From Monilinia fructicola (taxonomy: Eukaryota > Ascomycota > Leotiomycetes > Helotiales > Sclerotiniaceae): a stretch of 64,000 bases of DNA. Positions 12,632 to 22,603 of this stretch are shown one piece after another. Under the pieces are notes generated by a model, which ran no database searches, was not told the origin of the DNA, and was given only the letters and a program-made list of their open reading frames with translations. Made by a program: the position numbers and the translations under genes. The DNA lies in assembly GCA_008692225.1 (NCBI GenBank), contig VICG01000008.1:1065001-1129000 (forward strand). The letters are read 5' to 3'. Numbering within the stretch: the stretch's first letter is position 1; each line of letters starts with the position of its first letter.

Positions 12632-14689
12632 ATGGATTCCATGGATATTGATTCCCCTTCGGTGCCCCAAGTGGATGGTGAAGCCGAGGTAAGCTCTCAA
12701 CTTCTCTGAATCCAATCTCTCGATAGAGCCTTGCACGCGGTTGAAGTCGTCTTCAGATTTAAGCCAAATATCCTTGCTTGGGTTGACATTCTTCTAGTCT
12801 TCGATGAGTGCTGAAGTTTCATTGGAAGCCCCAATTGAAACTGCAACCGAAGCACCAGTTGACGCACCGGCTGAATCACCAACTGAAGCCCCAATTGCCA
12901 GCTCAGAGCCTCCAAAACCAAAACCTATGGCCTCCAAACCTAAGATATCAAATAATGCGCCTGGCTACAGATACAAGTATCCAGAGGCCGCTCCGACTCC
13001 ACCAGGTGTTGACGATGAAAGATGGAATAAGATATACGTAGCTGCAGATTCTAGATTCTACAATAGAGCCAAAAAGAATGCGTCGGAATCCAGAAAGATC
13101 AGATTGACTGGTGAAACTTATAAACTAGCACTCAGAATTCTGGAAGAGAGGAACGCAAAGGAGGCTGAAGCTGCGGCTGATTTGGCCGCTGGCATCGCGC
13201 CGCCTTCTAAAAAGGCACCAAAACCAAAAGCTCCACCAAAGATGCCAAAAGCTCCATCTACAAGTTCTCGAGACGGCACACCTAGTTTCAATGACAGAAT
13301 ACCATTAAGCATATCCGAGCAAATCAAAAGTGAAGGCCGTTCTCGAAAGGGACTGCCATCCTCTAACCAGGGATCTCCTGGGCCATCTACTCATAAGCAC
13401 AACAGTCCTGTGCCGTCACAAGTCAAGTCGGAGAAGGCCGAGAAGTCACTACCAAAAAAGAAGGGCACCGCCTCTTTCATCAAAAAATCGCGGCCCAAGG
13501 GGGCCAAGCCTGAAGGTAGCATTGCCCATTTCTTCAACTAAACCGAATAATTTTTAGACTAACACATTCTCATAGGCCCCACAGAAGCTAGATCGCAACG
13601 CAATAGCACCACCCCTGGATTAAGAACTGGTCCATCTGACGACGACGACAGCAATGATGGCGGCGAATACTGTGTTTGTCGCGGCCCGATGATCACCGCA
13701 TGATGATATTTTGTGAAGGAGGCTGCGAAGACTGGTACCACTGCTCATGTATTGATGTTGATGTTGAAGATGCGAAAGAGCTTCTGGATCGATTTATTTG
13801 TCCGAATTGTAGCTCAGATACTGCGTTTACTACCTGGAAGCGAATGTGCAGATACCACAATGTTGATGGATGTCGGAAAGCTGCTCGTGTTAGCGAAGAT
13901 CCACCTAGCAAGTATTGTAGCGACGAACACGCAACTGCATTTTGGGAGTTTGTTGCGGAAAAGATGCGCGCCAATAAAAAACATACAATGGGTGGTGCTT
14001 TGAGTGAGGGAGAATTTGGAGCATTGTTGAATTCATGCAAGACAGCAACCGATTTCCACGCCCTTGGTTCGAGACCAAAGTTACCAGTACCCGAAGATCA
14101 CGATCCCAGTCAGCCGTTGGGACTCAATTACCTGCTTCCTGAAGAAGAATCTACGATTAAAAAAATAAAAGCCAGGCGCGAAATTATTGAACAACGTATT
14201 GAAAGCTTTAAAACGGCCCAGAAACTTTTGATCATGATCAACCGACGCGCCAAGATTGCACAAGAACATCCAGATGTCGATGCGAAGGAGATTTGTGGGT
14301 ACGACAACCGCCTAGCCTTGAACGAGAGTGAGTTTGGGACTTGGTGCGAAAGTGAAGAGGGCAAAGGTTATCTGGCCACTGGAATTCTTGGTCCTCGTAC
14401 TGAGGAGACAAAGCATATTGGTGAAACTACTCCTTATCCTGGCCAAGTAATTCCTGACACAGGAGATACACCTGATGAATTAAAGAATCTGTGCATCAAG
14501 CCTCTCAAAAAATGTAAGCACAACGGCTGGCGTGGCAATCATGCAGAGCAATATGCCTATGCAACGAAGACTTTGATGGAAGAACTGGCTAAGTTGAGTA
14601 AACAAGAGGCTTCTATCATTGAAGACGCAGAGACCAGAGAAGCTACGAAGGATTACAATGCCGAGAACACGGTGGGGCAGCTTTTCTAA
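12632..14689 (+). CDS. SPP1: Spp1-type PHD-finger subunit of COMPASS/Set1, frameshifted
   Basis: Likely the Set1/COMPASS subunit that reads H3K4 methylation (relative of yeast Spp1 and animal CFP1). Exons 12632-12688, 12798-13515 and 13576-14689. The first ~285 residues are Pro/Ala/Lys-rich and disordered. The PHD finger starts with EYCVC (about residue 289), continues with FCEGGCEDWYHCSC and ends FICPNC. A second Cys/His-rich module follows (CRYHNVDGC, then KYCSDEHA), as in Spp1 relatives, and then a charged helical tail. The reading frame breaks inside the PHD finger at the CCC run 13685-13687: the upstream frame gives YCVCRGP and stops 13 bases later; the downstream frame carries on with DDHRMMIFCEG. 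One extra base restores C-x-C-x11-C spacing and a 630-codon frame (629 residues). Convergent with TAD1, 305 bp apart. Confidence 0.85.
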
Positions 14690-14994
14690 ACTGCAACTTC
14701 CACCGTTTTGTTTCCATGTCATGATTCGGATCTTCGGGTTTCTCGAGGCGTATGGGATGGATATTGTTTGCAAGAGAGGGGTCTGGCATAAATTTGCATG
14801 GTATGGAGAAATAGCGTGCATCAAAATGAAGATTGTACCGGCGCTTTGAACCTGTGGGCATTTGGTCAATATACCCGGATGGAGTTGATGTTCAATACGG
14901 ATTAATTTTAATGACCTCATCACTATACCTGTGAACATTGTTACCGAGATGATGAGATAGTTGTGTGTGATTTATAATCAATTTTGATCTAACA
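14690..14994. other. Convergent intergenic spacer SPP1/TAD1
   Basis: A 305-bp spacer between the stop codons of two convergent genes. It must hold both 3' untranslated regions and transcription ends. Nothing else is recognisable. Confidence 0.6.
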
Positions 14995-16547
14995 TCATGA
15001 TACCCCAGCCCCAAATTCATCATCCCCCTCATTCCTCACCCATCCACCCAAACAGTCCCTCGCCTCCTTCTTAACCCTCCTCCTCTCCCCCAGTACCTCA
15101 CTCCCCTTCAAATCCCTATACCTATCCACCAACAAGCATCTCCTCAACCTTTCGACAACCTCCTCATTTCCACCCATCCTCGCCATCGCGCTTATGGCAC
15201 TCAAAACTTCAATCCCCAATATCCACCCTCGTCTCCTACATACTCTACTAGCTCCTCGAACATCGAATTGTTTCCTCCCCTGCAACGCACCATTCACCAA
15301 AGTCTCCCCGCCGGTCTTCCCGTCGCCGTAGATCCAGGAGGTCGATATGTTGCTACTTACATATTCCGGTACCTTGGCCACGGACGCGGGGTCTCTATAT
15401 CTTCTGGAGTATACAAATTCCCTGCTCGTGGTTTTGATACCCATTTCGTGAAACCGGTAGCCGTCTCCCTTTGCGTTTCGTTCCCTGTCGCGTAAGTCCG
15501 CCAAACGCGTTTTAAAACATCGCGTGTACCCCGCTTCGCTGTATTGCGTTTCGGGGAGGACTAGAGAGTGTAGATACATGCGCTGGGGTGAGATGAAGAG
15601 AGATGTGATGGAGGAGAGAATGGATGTGTATTGCGTGGCAGCGAGTTTGTCGGAGCAGGATTTGGAGAGTGTGGGGGGTGCATCTGGACGCGAGGGTTTG
15701 CGGCGTACGCGTCCGAGGAGTTGGAAGTTGGCTCGGCCCGGGAGTCCTGTTCCATTGCCGGTTTCTGAACCTTGGTCTGCGGTGGAAGGGAGATCCCAGG
15801 GTGTAGGGTCTTCTTGAGCGGCCATTGTCAGTTCCATGCTGGCGTCACCGCAGGGTGCTTCGGAGCAGTACATGAACAGTTTAATGTGGGGTTTCAGCTC
15901 GAAGGGTTGGAAGGAATCGTGGGTTATGGTTTCTGGGGAGCGGTGTTGGAGAAATTGTGAAGGGTTTGATGGTGTGGAGAGGAGAGATAGCACTTCTTGA
16001 AGGAAAAAGTGATTGAGGGAGCGTAGACAGAGGATTTCGGCGTGCCAGTCGTGGAGGACGTTGCCTTGTGCCTGGGGGAGTTTGGATTGGGGAAGACATT
16101 TCATGCCGGTTCTAGAGCGGGCATTAGGGAGAACGATATGACTAGGGGAGAGTGCGCATGATCTTGATGAACAGTGGAGGATATTGGGGTTTCTCAAAAA
16201 CGTGACTACATGTTTCTCGACCCCATCATCTTCGTGTACAGGTAAACCAAAGTGCCACCACAAGAAGATAGACTCACGCAAGAGCAATACAAGTCAACCC
16301 ATCATCACCTACCTCAAATCAGTCTTACCGTAAAACAACCTCATATCTCCAAAACATTACACCAAATCAACAAAAGAAACCCCCGCATGTATATAACCTA
16401 CCAGAAGCAACAATTCCACTCAGTGGAATCCATTCCCTAGCCCCTCCATTTCTGTTCAACGGTTTTCCTCTTCGAAGGCAATTCATCGAACTGTTTTAAG
16501 ACCACATTTGCGATATCTTCTCCTGATGGTTCGTTGATTCCATTCAT
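14995..16547 (-). CDS. TAD1: tRNA-specific adenosine deaminase Tad1/ADAT1, frameshifted
   Basis: Deaminates A37 to inosine in tRNA-Ala (known for Tad1/ADAT1). Minus-strand exons are 16547-16402, a 31-nt exon 16308-16278, and 16111-14995. The editase-domain motifs are intact: HAE (His82, Glu84), PCGDAS (Cys146) and KSCSDK (Cys211), giving the zinc ligands and proton-shuttle Glu. The N-terminus DIANVVLKQFDELPSKRK and the WIPLSGIVASGDDGLTCIAL stretch match the family, but they lie in different frames. The T4 run at 16463-16466 (A4 in the message) is one base too long, and discounting it gives 430 residues. Introns are 93 nt (GTAGGT donor) and 166 nt (GTGAGT). A gene finder would probably miss the first two exons and start wrongly at 16287. 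Divergent from the dioxygenase gene. Confidence 0.9.
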
Positions 16548-17120
16548 ATCTTATATCACCTGTCACCCTATCACCCATCACCTGGGCATATAATTATCGT
16601 TGGGCATAAAGTACAATTGTAGCATTAAACCTCAGTAATTTTCGTGTGGGGGTTAAATTGGAACTATTGGCGAAAAAAGAATGCTCTTGATTGGTCGATG
16701 GGAATGGGGATCCTCGGTACGGCTCCGTAGGTACGCCGGGAATCAGACTCATTGGTGGTAATCCGAAGATCTGAGGGGAAAGAAAGGTAACTCGGATTTC
16801 CTTGCTGCGTTGAGAGGTTAGAGCAGGTGCATGGAATGACCATGACGTCGACGCGTATAATATTAATGTGTTTGTACGAGTAATCGTTTACAAAGGATTT
16901 GTTGAGGTCATGTGGATTGCGAGAAGAGCTCGAGCTCTTCTCGCGCCCCCTTTGTACAATGTAAGGCTACAGGAAGTGACACCTCTCAATCATTTATAGT
17001 CTCCGTCCTCCTTCAGTACTTGAAGAGGGCATCTAAGCTCGCCCCTCATTCAAAGCTTTACTTTTGACCTCTTGAAGATCTCCGTTCTCAACCACATACC
17101 CAATATCTATCTCACTCATC
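16548..17120. promoter_or_regulatory. Divergent promoter region TAD1 / dioxygenase
   Basis: A 573-bp region between the two start codons must carry both promoters. It contains a perfect 26-bp palindrome (annotated separately) and a pyrimidine-rich leader just before 17121. No clear TATA box was assigned. Confidence 0.6.
16919..16944. promoter_or_regulatory. 26-bp perfect palindrome, possible operator or hairpin
   Basis: Two 13-base arms (GCGAGAAGAGCTC and its reverse complement) meet at CTCGAG without a spacer. The outer flanks also partly mirror each other (ACAAAGG upstream, CCTTTGT downstream). The palindrome lies 176 bp upstream of the dioxygenase start. Perfect symmetry is directly seen; a role as a dimeric-regulator site or cruciform is inference. 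Confidence 0.55.
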
Positions 17121-18233
17121 ATGGATCCTAATCAAAGAAATACTCCCCCAATGAAAGATCTCACCATCGATAACATCACCGAAAATACAGTGAGGATAAA
17201 CTCTCAAGGAGACAATGATCGTCTCACGTATGTTATGGAAAGACTTGTTACACATCTCCATGATTTTGCGAGGGAAACGCGTTTGAGCACAAAAGAATGG
17301 ATGGCTGCACTAGATTTCTTGATGAAGACAGGTCAGATATCAAGTGACAAGAGACATGTAAGTATGCCTCATTCCGAGTTCACACCGACCTTCCCAACCA
17401 AATAGTTGACAAAGTCGAAAAGGAATTCATCCTCTTATCAGACATCCTCGGTCTTTCGCTGCTAGTAGATGCCATTGACCACCCCAAACCCCCCGCTTCA
17501 ACCGAGGGTTCGATCTTCGGTCCCTTCCATACTCACGATGCCGAAGTCATTGAATCCGGAGATGCAATGTCCCATGATCTCCAAGGAGAACCTTGCATCA
17601 TTCTCTGCACCATCAAAGACGGCTCCGGAAACCCTATCCCAGATGTCAAGATCGATATCTGGGAGACGGATTCCACCGGTCATTATGACGTGCAGCATGA
17701 TGTTCGAGATCGGCCTGATGGACGATGTATCATGAAGAGTGATCCTCAAGGAGAGTTTTGGTTCAAGGCTGTCGTCCCTGTCCCTTATCAGATCCCACAT
17801 GATGGGCCTGTGGGACAGTTGCTGGAATTACTGAAGAGACATCCCTGGAGACCAGCACATATACACTTTATGTTTCAGAAGGCGGGATGGGATCATCTTA
17901 TTACGTTCGTATTCCCATTTCCCATAAATTGGTGGCTCTATCCTGACATGCATGCGTTTAAGTGCACTATATCTTCGCGGGGACCCATATGAATCTTCCG
18001 ATGCAGTTTTCGGCGTGAAACAATCCCTCGTCGTAGATTTCGAACCTGCAACCCCGGATCTCGCAAGGAAGTATTCCGTGCCCGAAGGATCGAAAGTTTT
18101 AAAATACGATTTTGTTCTGGTGAGCGAAAAGGAAACCGAGGAGTTGAGAGATCAGAATGCACTGAAGGCTTTGAAAGCGCTGGGTATGAAAGTCAAGTTG
18201 TTGGATCATCTACCTGTGCCGGATCTTGATTGA
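17121..18233 (+). CDS. Intradiol ring-cleavage dioxygenase (hydroxyquinol/catechol type)
   Basis: Opens aromatic diols between the hydroxyls using Fe(III), as the ring-cleavage step of aromatic catabolism. Exons 17121-17357, 17423-17904 and 17963-18233 give 329 residues. The N-terminal helical dimerisation domain is about residues 15-105 (LLSDILGLSLLVDAI), followed by SIFGPFHTHDA, the usual entry to the catalytic beta-sandwich. The iron ligands can be placed at Tyr167 (GHYDVQHD), Tyr201 (PVPYQIPHDG), His225 and His227 (RPAHIHFMF). After the second splice the join reads HLITALYLRGDPYESSDAVFGV, which is typical of hydroxyquinol 1,2-dioxygenases. Introns are 65 nt (GTAAGT) and 58 nt; the latter has an unusual GTTCGT donor but a good CTGAC branch. 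Substrate is not determined by sequence alone. Cytosolic, no signal peptide. Confidence 0.92.
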
Positions 18234-21200
18234 TCATTTGAACTTTCGATCCCCATATCTTTGAGGTGACAAGGCTCTCAGTATTGCAGAACAAGTCGAA
18301 TATCTAATTTCCGCATCCGCAGACTTGACCAGAGAGGAATTCAAGTGTTTGTAACTAAATTGAACATTCAAAATTAACCATTAATAACATCGCAGGTGGA
18401 ATGATTTCCTTCTTTATACACAACCTCGTAACCCAAAAATCCATAGTCGGTAACAGGGTCGAAAATGCACCATAGAAACCAACATAGCTCAGCCCATCAC
18501 CACACCATCCCCCCGACCTCCAAATATCTTTTTAAAATCCAACCACTAGAAACCCAGAGAACAACATCAAATGAAAATAAGCGAAGTCCATCCCGCATCT
18601 AATCACAACTTTCAAACCCGGGCATCCTCAGCCCAAACCCGAAAAAACAGTCAGCGGGCACCTCCTCGGGGATCAGCCCTCAGACAAAATAAAGATGACC
18701 GCACCGCGGAACACGCAAACCTACTCCTTTCAGTTTGGTCCCAGAATGCGATTTGCAACAAGGGGATCTTGGGTTCGGATGGGGAGTTGAGAAGCGCGGG
18801 TCGGGCGGTTGGTTTTCGGGGGGAGATCGAGGATGAGGGGGAGGAGGGTGTGGTGTGGCGCACGGGGGTTAGGATATTTGGATGATAGGCGGTTTGTGGA
18901 TCCTGGGCGATGTCAGGGGCGGGCAGTGGGATCTGGTGTGCGAGGCTCCAGTCTTGGTATGTGGAGAGGGAGTACTTGGGGCTTGGGGATGGGTTCACCA
19001 AGTCTCTTTCGATTCGGATAGCCTCTACGAATCTTGATCTATGCGATTCACGGCTCAGATCAGATAATATCAGATCACTTCTCGTACAAGACCACGGTGT
19101 TTCTAGAATCGAATTCGCTCGGTGCCTTCCACGGGGTTCCTTCAAGACTATCCACGTTGGCTGCCAGGATCAAAACTTACACTGAGGTCGCGATTTGAGG
19201 ATTCGAAACACATGACATGTGAGTGTGCATCTACTACCTCCTCTTCACCTCCTAGGTTGCAGCTGGCTAATTGAAGGAGAGCTACCAAAATGTTTTTTGC
19301 ATGTCTCTATTAATCTTTCACCTTTCGAAATGAATCGTGGTGATTATCAGCAGAAGAAAGTTGGAATCTCTGGACTTTTGTTGCACGTCAGATCTTGTCC
19401 AAAGCTGAATATTTGACGCTTGATTGACTTTCAACTTGATCGACTGGATTGCGTTTGAGGAGAGAAGTAGGTGACTAGTGGAGAATTGTGGGTAGAGTTC
19501 TCAGGAATCATGCACATCCCAAAGATTTCCCATCCAAACACCTCTGACCAGACTAAGCCAATCAAAGCCCGGATTCAGAATTTCTGTTGCACATTTCAGA
19601 AATCTAGAGAGTATTGAATCTATGTTCTTTATCTGGTAGAATCTATTTATCTTACCCGAGCAGTGCTTTTGGTTTCGAACATTTGTCTTCACATCTAAAG
19701 TGGAGGGATTATCTAATCCTGGCTCTAATTCGGGATATGTGAATTATGATATTTGAGGGGCCCTGACCTTTTTATGGACTCAAGGTGGTGAGCTTTGATA
19801 ATGTGTTTCGATGGACTAAATAATGGCTATGTGTGGATAGGCTGCAAGTTTAGGAGGGGGGTTGGATTTGGGTTGGGTTGAAGGAAAGTTTGGGGAAGGA
19901 GGGTATAGTAGATTGAGGGCGCTGAGGGGTGGAGTCGAGGGTGAATGAGTGAGTGAGTGAGTGAGCGTGGGTGGTAAATGGAATGGGGGTTCGTATTAGA
20001 GAAGAGGGAAGAAAGGACCTCGGGAACTGTAAGAAAGAGAGTAAGAACAGCGTTTAAGGTGGACGAGAGAGAGGGTTAGGGACAGAGGATCAGTTGTGAG
20101 AATATCGAATAATACGCTGCTAGAAAGAAGGGGAGAGGTATGACAGGGATGAGAGGAAGGGAGAAGGGATGGAGATAGAGGAAAAGCCACAACAGGAAGA
20201 TAAGTTGAGGAAGAAGATGATGTGTTGTCGCGAGGAGAATCCGAGAGTACGGACGAGAAAGGATTTGAACTTCGCGATGCTCAACAATGGCAACATCAAG
20301 ATTCCAATAAATCAGAACGGCCGACCTTCGACCAAAGCCTCTCAACATTCCAACCCCCAAGTTTACTCATCTACCAACGTGATCTTACATCTTTCCCACG
20401 AATGCAAACTCTGCAACGGATCTAATCGTCCAACTACAATCAACATCCCACGCAATTTCATCGTATAACATGATAGTGAATCTACATATCTTAAACAGGA
20501 TCTAGAAATCAGACTTTCAATCAATGTACCACAGTCCACTGCTCCAACAAAACCAACCAACCCTAAGAAAAAGAAGACCCATAATCCAAATCCCTCCTCC
20601 CTTTCCCCGAAACCATCACCCAGAACAACAAACGCCATCCCATTCTTCTACCACCCCAACCACTTAAACCACAACAAAGCAGCTTTACAAAACACTCCCC
20701 TCTCTCCTAAACCCCAACCCAATATCCCCAACCCCGAACTCAACACCCCCTCCCCCCAAAACCCAAACCCAAAACCACTCCAACCATCCCCTCCTCCCCA
20801 CCTCACGACCTCCTCAATGATCCCCACACAAACACCCAGTCACCAAAGCCTGAAATAAAGACATACTAGCTAGCTAAAGGGGACATTGAACAACACACAC
20901 ACACACATATATATATATATATCTCCACAAAAACTTCATCACGTAACACACACACACACACACCTGACATACCACCCACAAGAACGAAAATATAATTTTC
21001 CCATTCCGGCGTTCATATATAATACATACACGTATTGACATAAATAGATGGATGCATGGGAGATTCCAAGATCGCGATCCACGGACACCGATGACGTCCA
21101 CGAGTGTGGAGATCCCTGGTGTTAGATCAACCAAGGGAAGAGAGGAGCGAGGTATTTTCCTTCCTTGGGTGAAGCGAGACTCGAGGTTGAGGGTAGGAGG

Positions 21201-21718
21201 AAGGACGTTCGGCTAGATGGTGGGAATGGGGGGTTGTGATTGTGGGATTCGAAGAGATATATATGTACACATGCAAATATACGAAGTCATCAAACGTTAG
21301 GTGGGTTGGGGAGAAAAACAAACTCCTCTCTAAGCTGGAGATTGGAGATTGGAGAGAGTGTAATGGGGGATGTTCTAATCAGTTCTAATCAATCTATCGA
21401 TCAGAGGGTGGTACCCAGCTACCCAGCTAGCTAGTATTTAGATACTAGCCCTACCTAGGTAGAGTATGCCATCCTTCTTTCCCTCTAAAATGTAAAATGT
21501 AAAATACCCCTCGAGTTCAAGCGAATGTATCCATCTACCAGTAATCATCATCACGATCATCCTTCCTCGCTAACCCTACTCTTAATCCTACCCCTAATCC
21601 TACCCACCCCTCCAACCCCTCTAACCCCATTCCCATTCCCCCCTCAAAAAAAAAAAAAACCAAAACCAAGAAAAAAGCCCCTCAATCCCCCCAAAACATT
21701 TTACACCCCAAAAGATAT
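18234..21718. other. Gene-poor region with GC-rich frames, simple repeats and strand-skewed tracts
   Basis: No gene is assigned. Overlapping open frames at 18571-18885 (+) and 18651-19145 (-, 164 codons) sit in a GC-richer patch but show no domain. From about 19800 to 20200 the + strand is purine-rich, including a GAGT tetranucleotide run near 19946-19965. From about 20540 to 20850 it has very few G and many C/A. AC/AT microsatellites follow at 20892-20963. One TACCTAGGTA palindrome is at 21452-21461, and an A13-type tract is near 21647-21659, just downstream of the tRNA on its strand. Confidence 0.5.
20892..20963. repeat. AC/AT dinucleotide microsatellites
   Basis: (AC)n running directly into (AT)n at 20892-20922, followed after 22 bases by a second (AC)n at about 20945-20963. 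Such tracts are length-variable and useful as markers. Confidence 0.9.
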
Positions 21719-21816
21719 TGACCTACGCAGGGATCGAACCTGCAATCTCTTGATCACAAACTCTGAGACAACATCTCAAATCGTAGTCAAGCGCCTTGCC
21801 ATTGGGCCAGCAGGCC
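21719..21816 (-). tRNA. tRNA-Arg(ACG) with 26-nt intron
   Basis: On the minus strand the acceptor arms GGCCTGC and GTAGGTC pair (two G-U pairs) with discriminator A at 21719. The D stem is GCC/GGC, the anticodon stem CTTGA/TCAAG, and the T arm GCAGG-TTCGATC-CCTGC. The anticodon loop reads C-T-ACG-A, giving anticodon ACG at 21784-21782 for CGN arginine codons, where A34 is normally edited to inosine. A 26-nt intron lies at the canonical place after position 37 (21780-21755) and can form a small GAGA/TCTC hairpin. Mature length without CCA is 72 nt. Internal A and B boxes are intact, so it should be expressed. Confidence 0.93.
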
Positions 21817-22603
21817 ACATCGCATCGCATGTGTGCTATTTGATGGATGACGCTCCACAACGGAGAAATATATCGAGTAACGACAAGTGCGGGGGTGTGG
21901 AAGAATTTTTTTCTTTTCTTTGTGGTGGGGAGAGGAGAGGAGAGGAGGGCCAATGAGATGGAGGGGTGGGGTTCTGGATTGGGAGGGGCTTTCTTTGTGG
22001 GTTGCGCGTTTGTATCTAGCTAGGTTGGTGGGCAAACAAACTAATCAGGGAGGCTTTGGATAATTATAAGTGAACTGGCGAGATTTGGGGGATTTTCTCT
22101 TGGATCTTGTGAAAGGAAGATGAGTGATTTTTTGGGCGCGGTTGGTTGGATATGAGTACTAGGTATGTATACCCAGCAAGAGTAGTTCTTGGATAGAATA
22201 GACTACGAGGTCGGAAATGGAGTATGCAGAGATGGAGCTCTGCCTGCCTGTCGATCTTTCATTCAATGTTTGGATAGAAGAGAGTCTTGGGAGTAAGTAG
22301 AGCTTGTTTGAAGATTGCGTGGGAATTAGGCTACCTAGTATGTAGACTTCAATCTTCCTTTTCTCTCCTTCCACCGGTAGACGCATGGCATGCATGACAT
22401 GCACCTCGTACTTTCCCATAATTACTCAAATAACCCACATCATGGAGATTTTTCATTCCCAGACGTCCCTCTACGTACGCCACCGAGCCAATTTTCACCA
22501 TCAATATCATATTTCAGAACCAAACGCCATATCCATAGTTATACAATAATCATTTCCATTTCCATTTCCATTTTCATTTTCATTCCATATCCAGCGTTGA
22601 AAT
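21817..22603. other. Spacer between tRNA-Arg and CBP4
   Basis: A 787-bp spacer with purine-rich stretches on the + strand around 21895-21965. No gene is recognised; it includes the 5' flank of the tRNA and the 3' end of CBP4. A TTTCCA/TTTTCA simple tract lies at 22553-22583. Confidence 0.5.

Noticed and set aside
15268..15960. Several plus-strand frames inside TAD1
   Set aside because: Antisense shadows of a conserved deaminase exon; no independent homology.
14995..16287. TAD1 model starting at the in-frame ATG 16287
   Set aside because: The first ~55 residues of that frame are intron translation; the upstream exons at 16547-16402 and 16308-16278 supply the true conserved N-terminus.
17358..17405. 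Alternative 44-nt intron (donor at 17362, acceptor TAG at 17405) in the dioxygenase
   Set aside because: It also keeps phase but inserts extra residues before EFILLSD and uses a shifted donor; the 65-nt intron with GTAAGT fits the family better.
21555..21612. Telomere-like CCCTAA words (CTAACCCTA, CTAATCCTACCC)
   Set aside because: Too irregular and too short for an interstitial telomere; fits the general C-rich simple sequence there.
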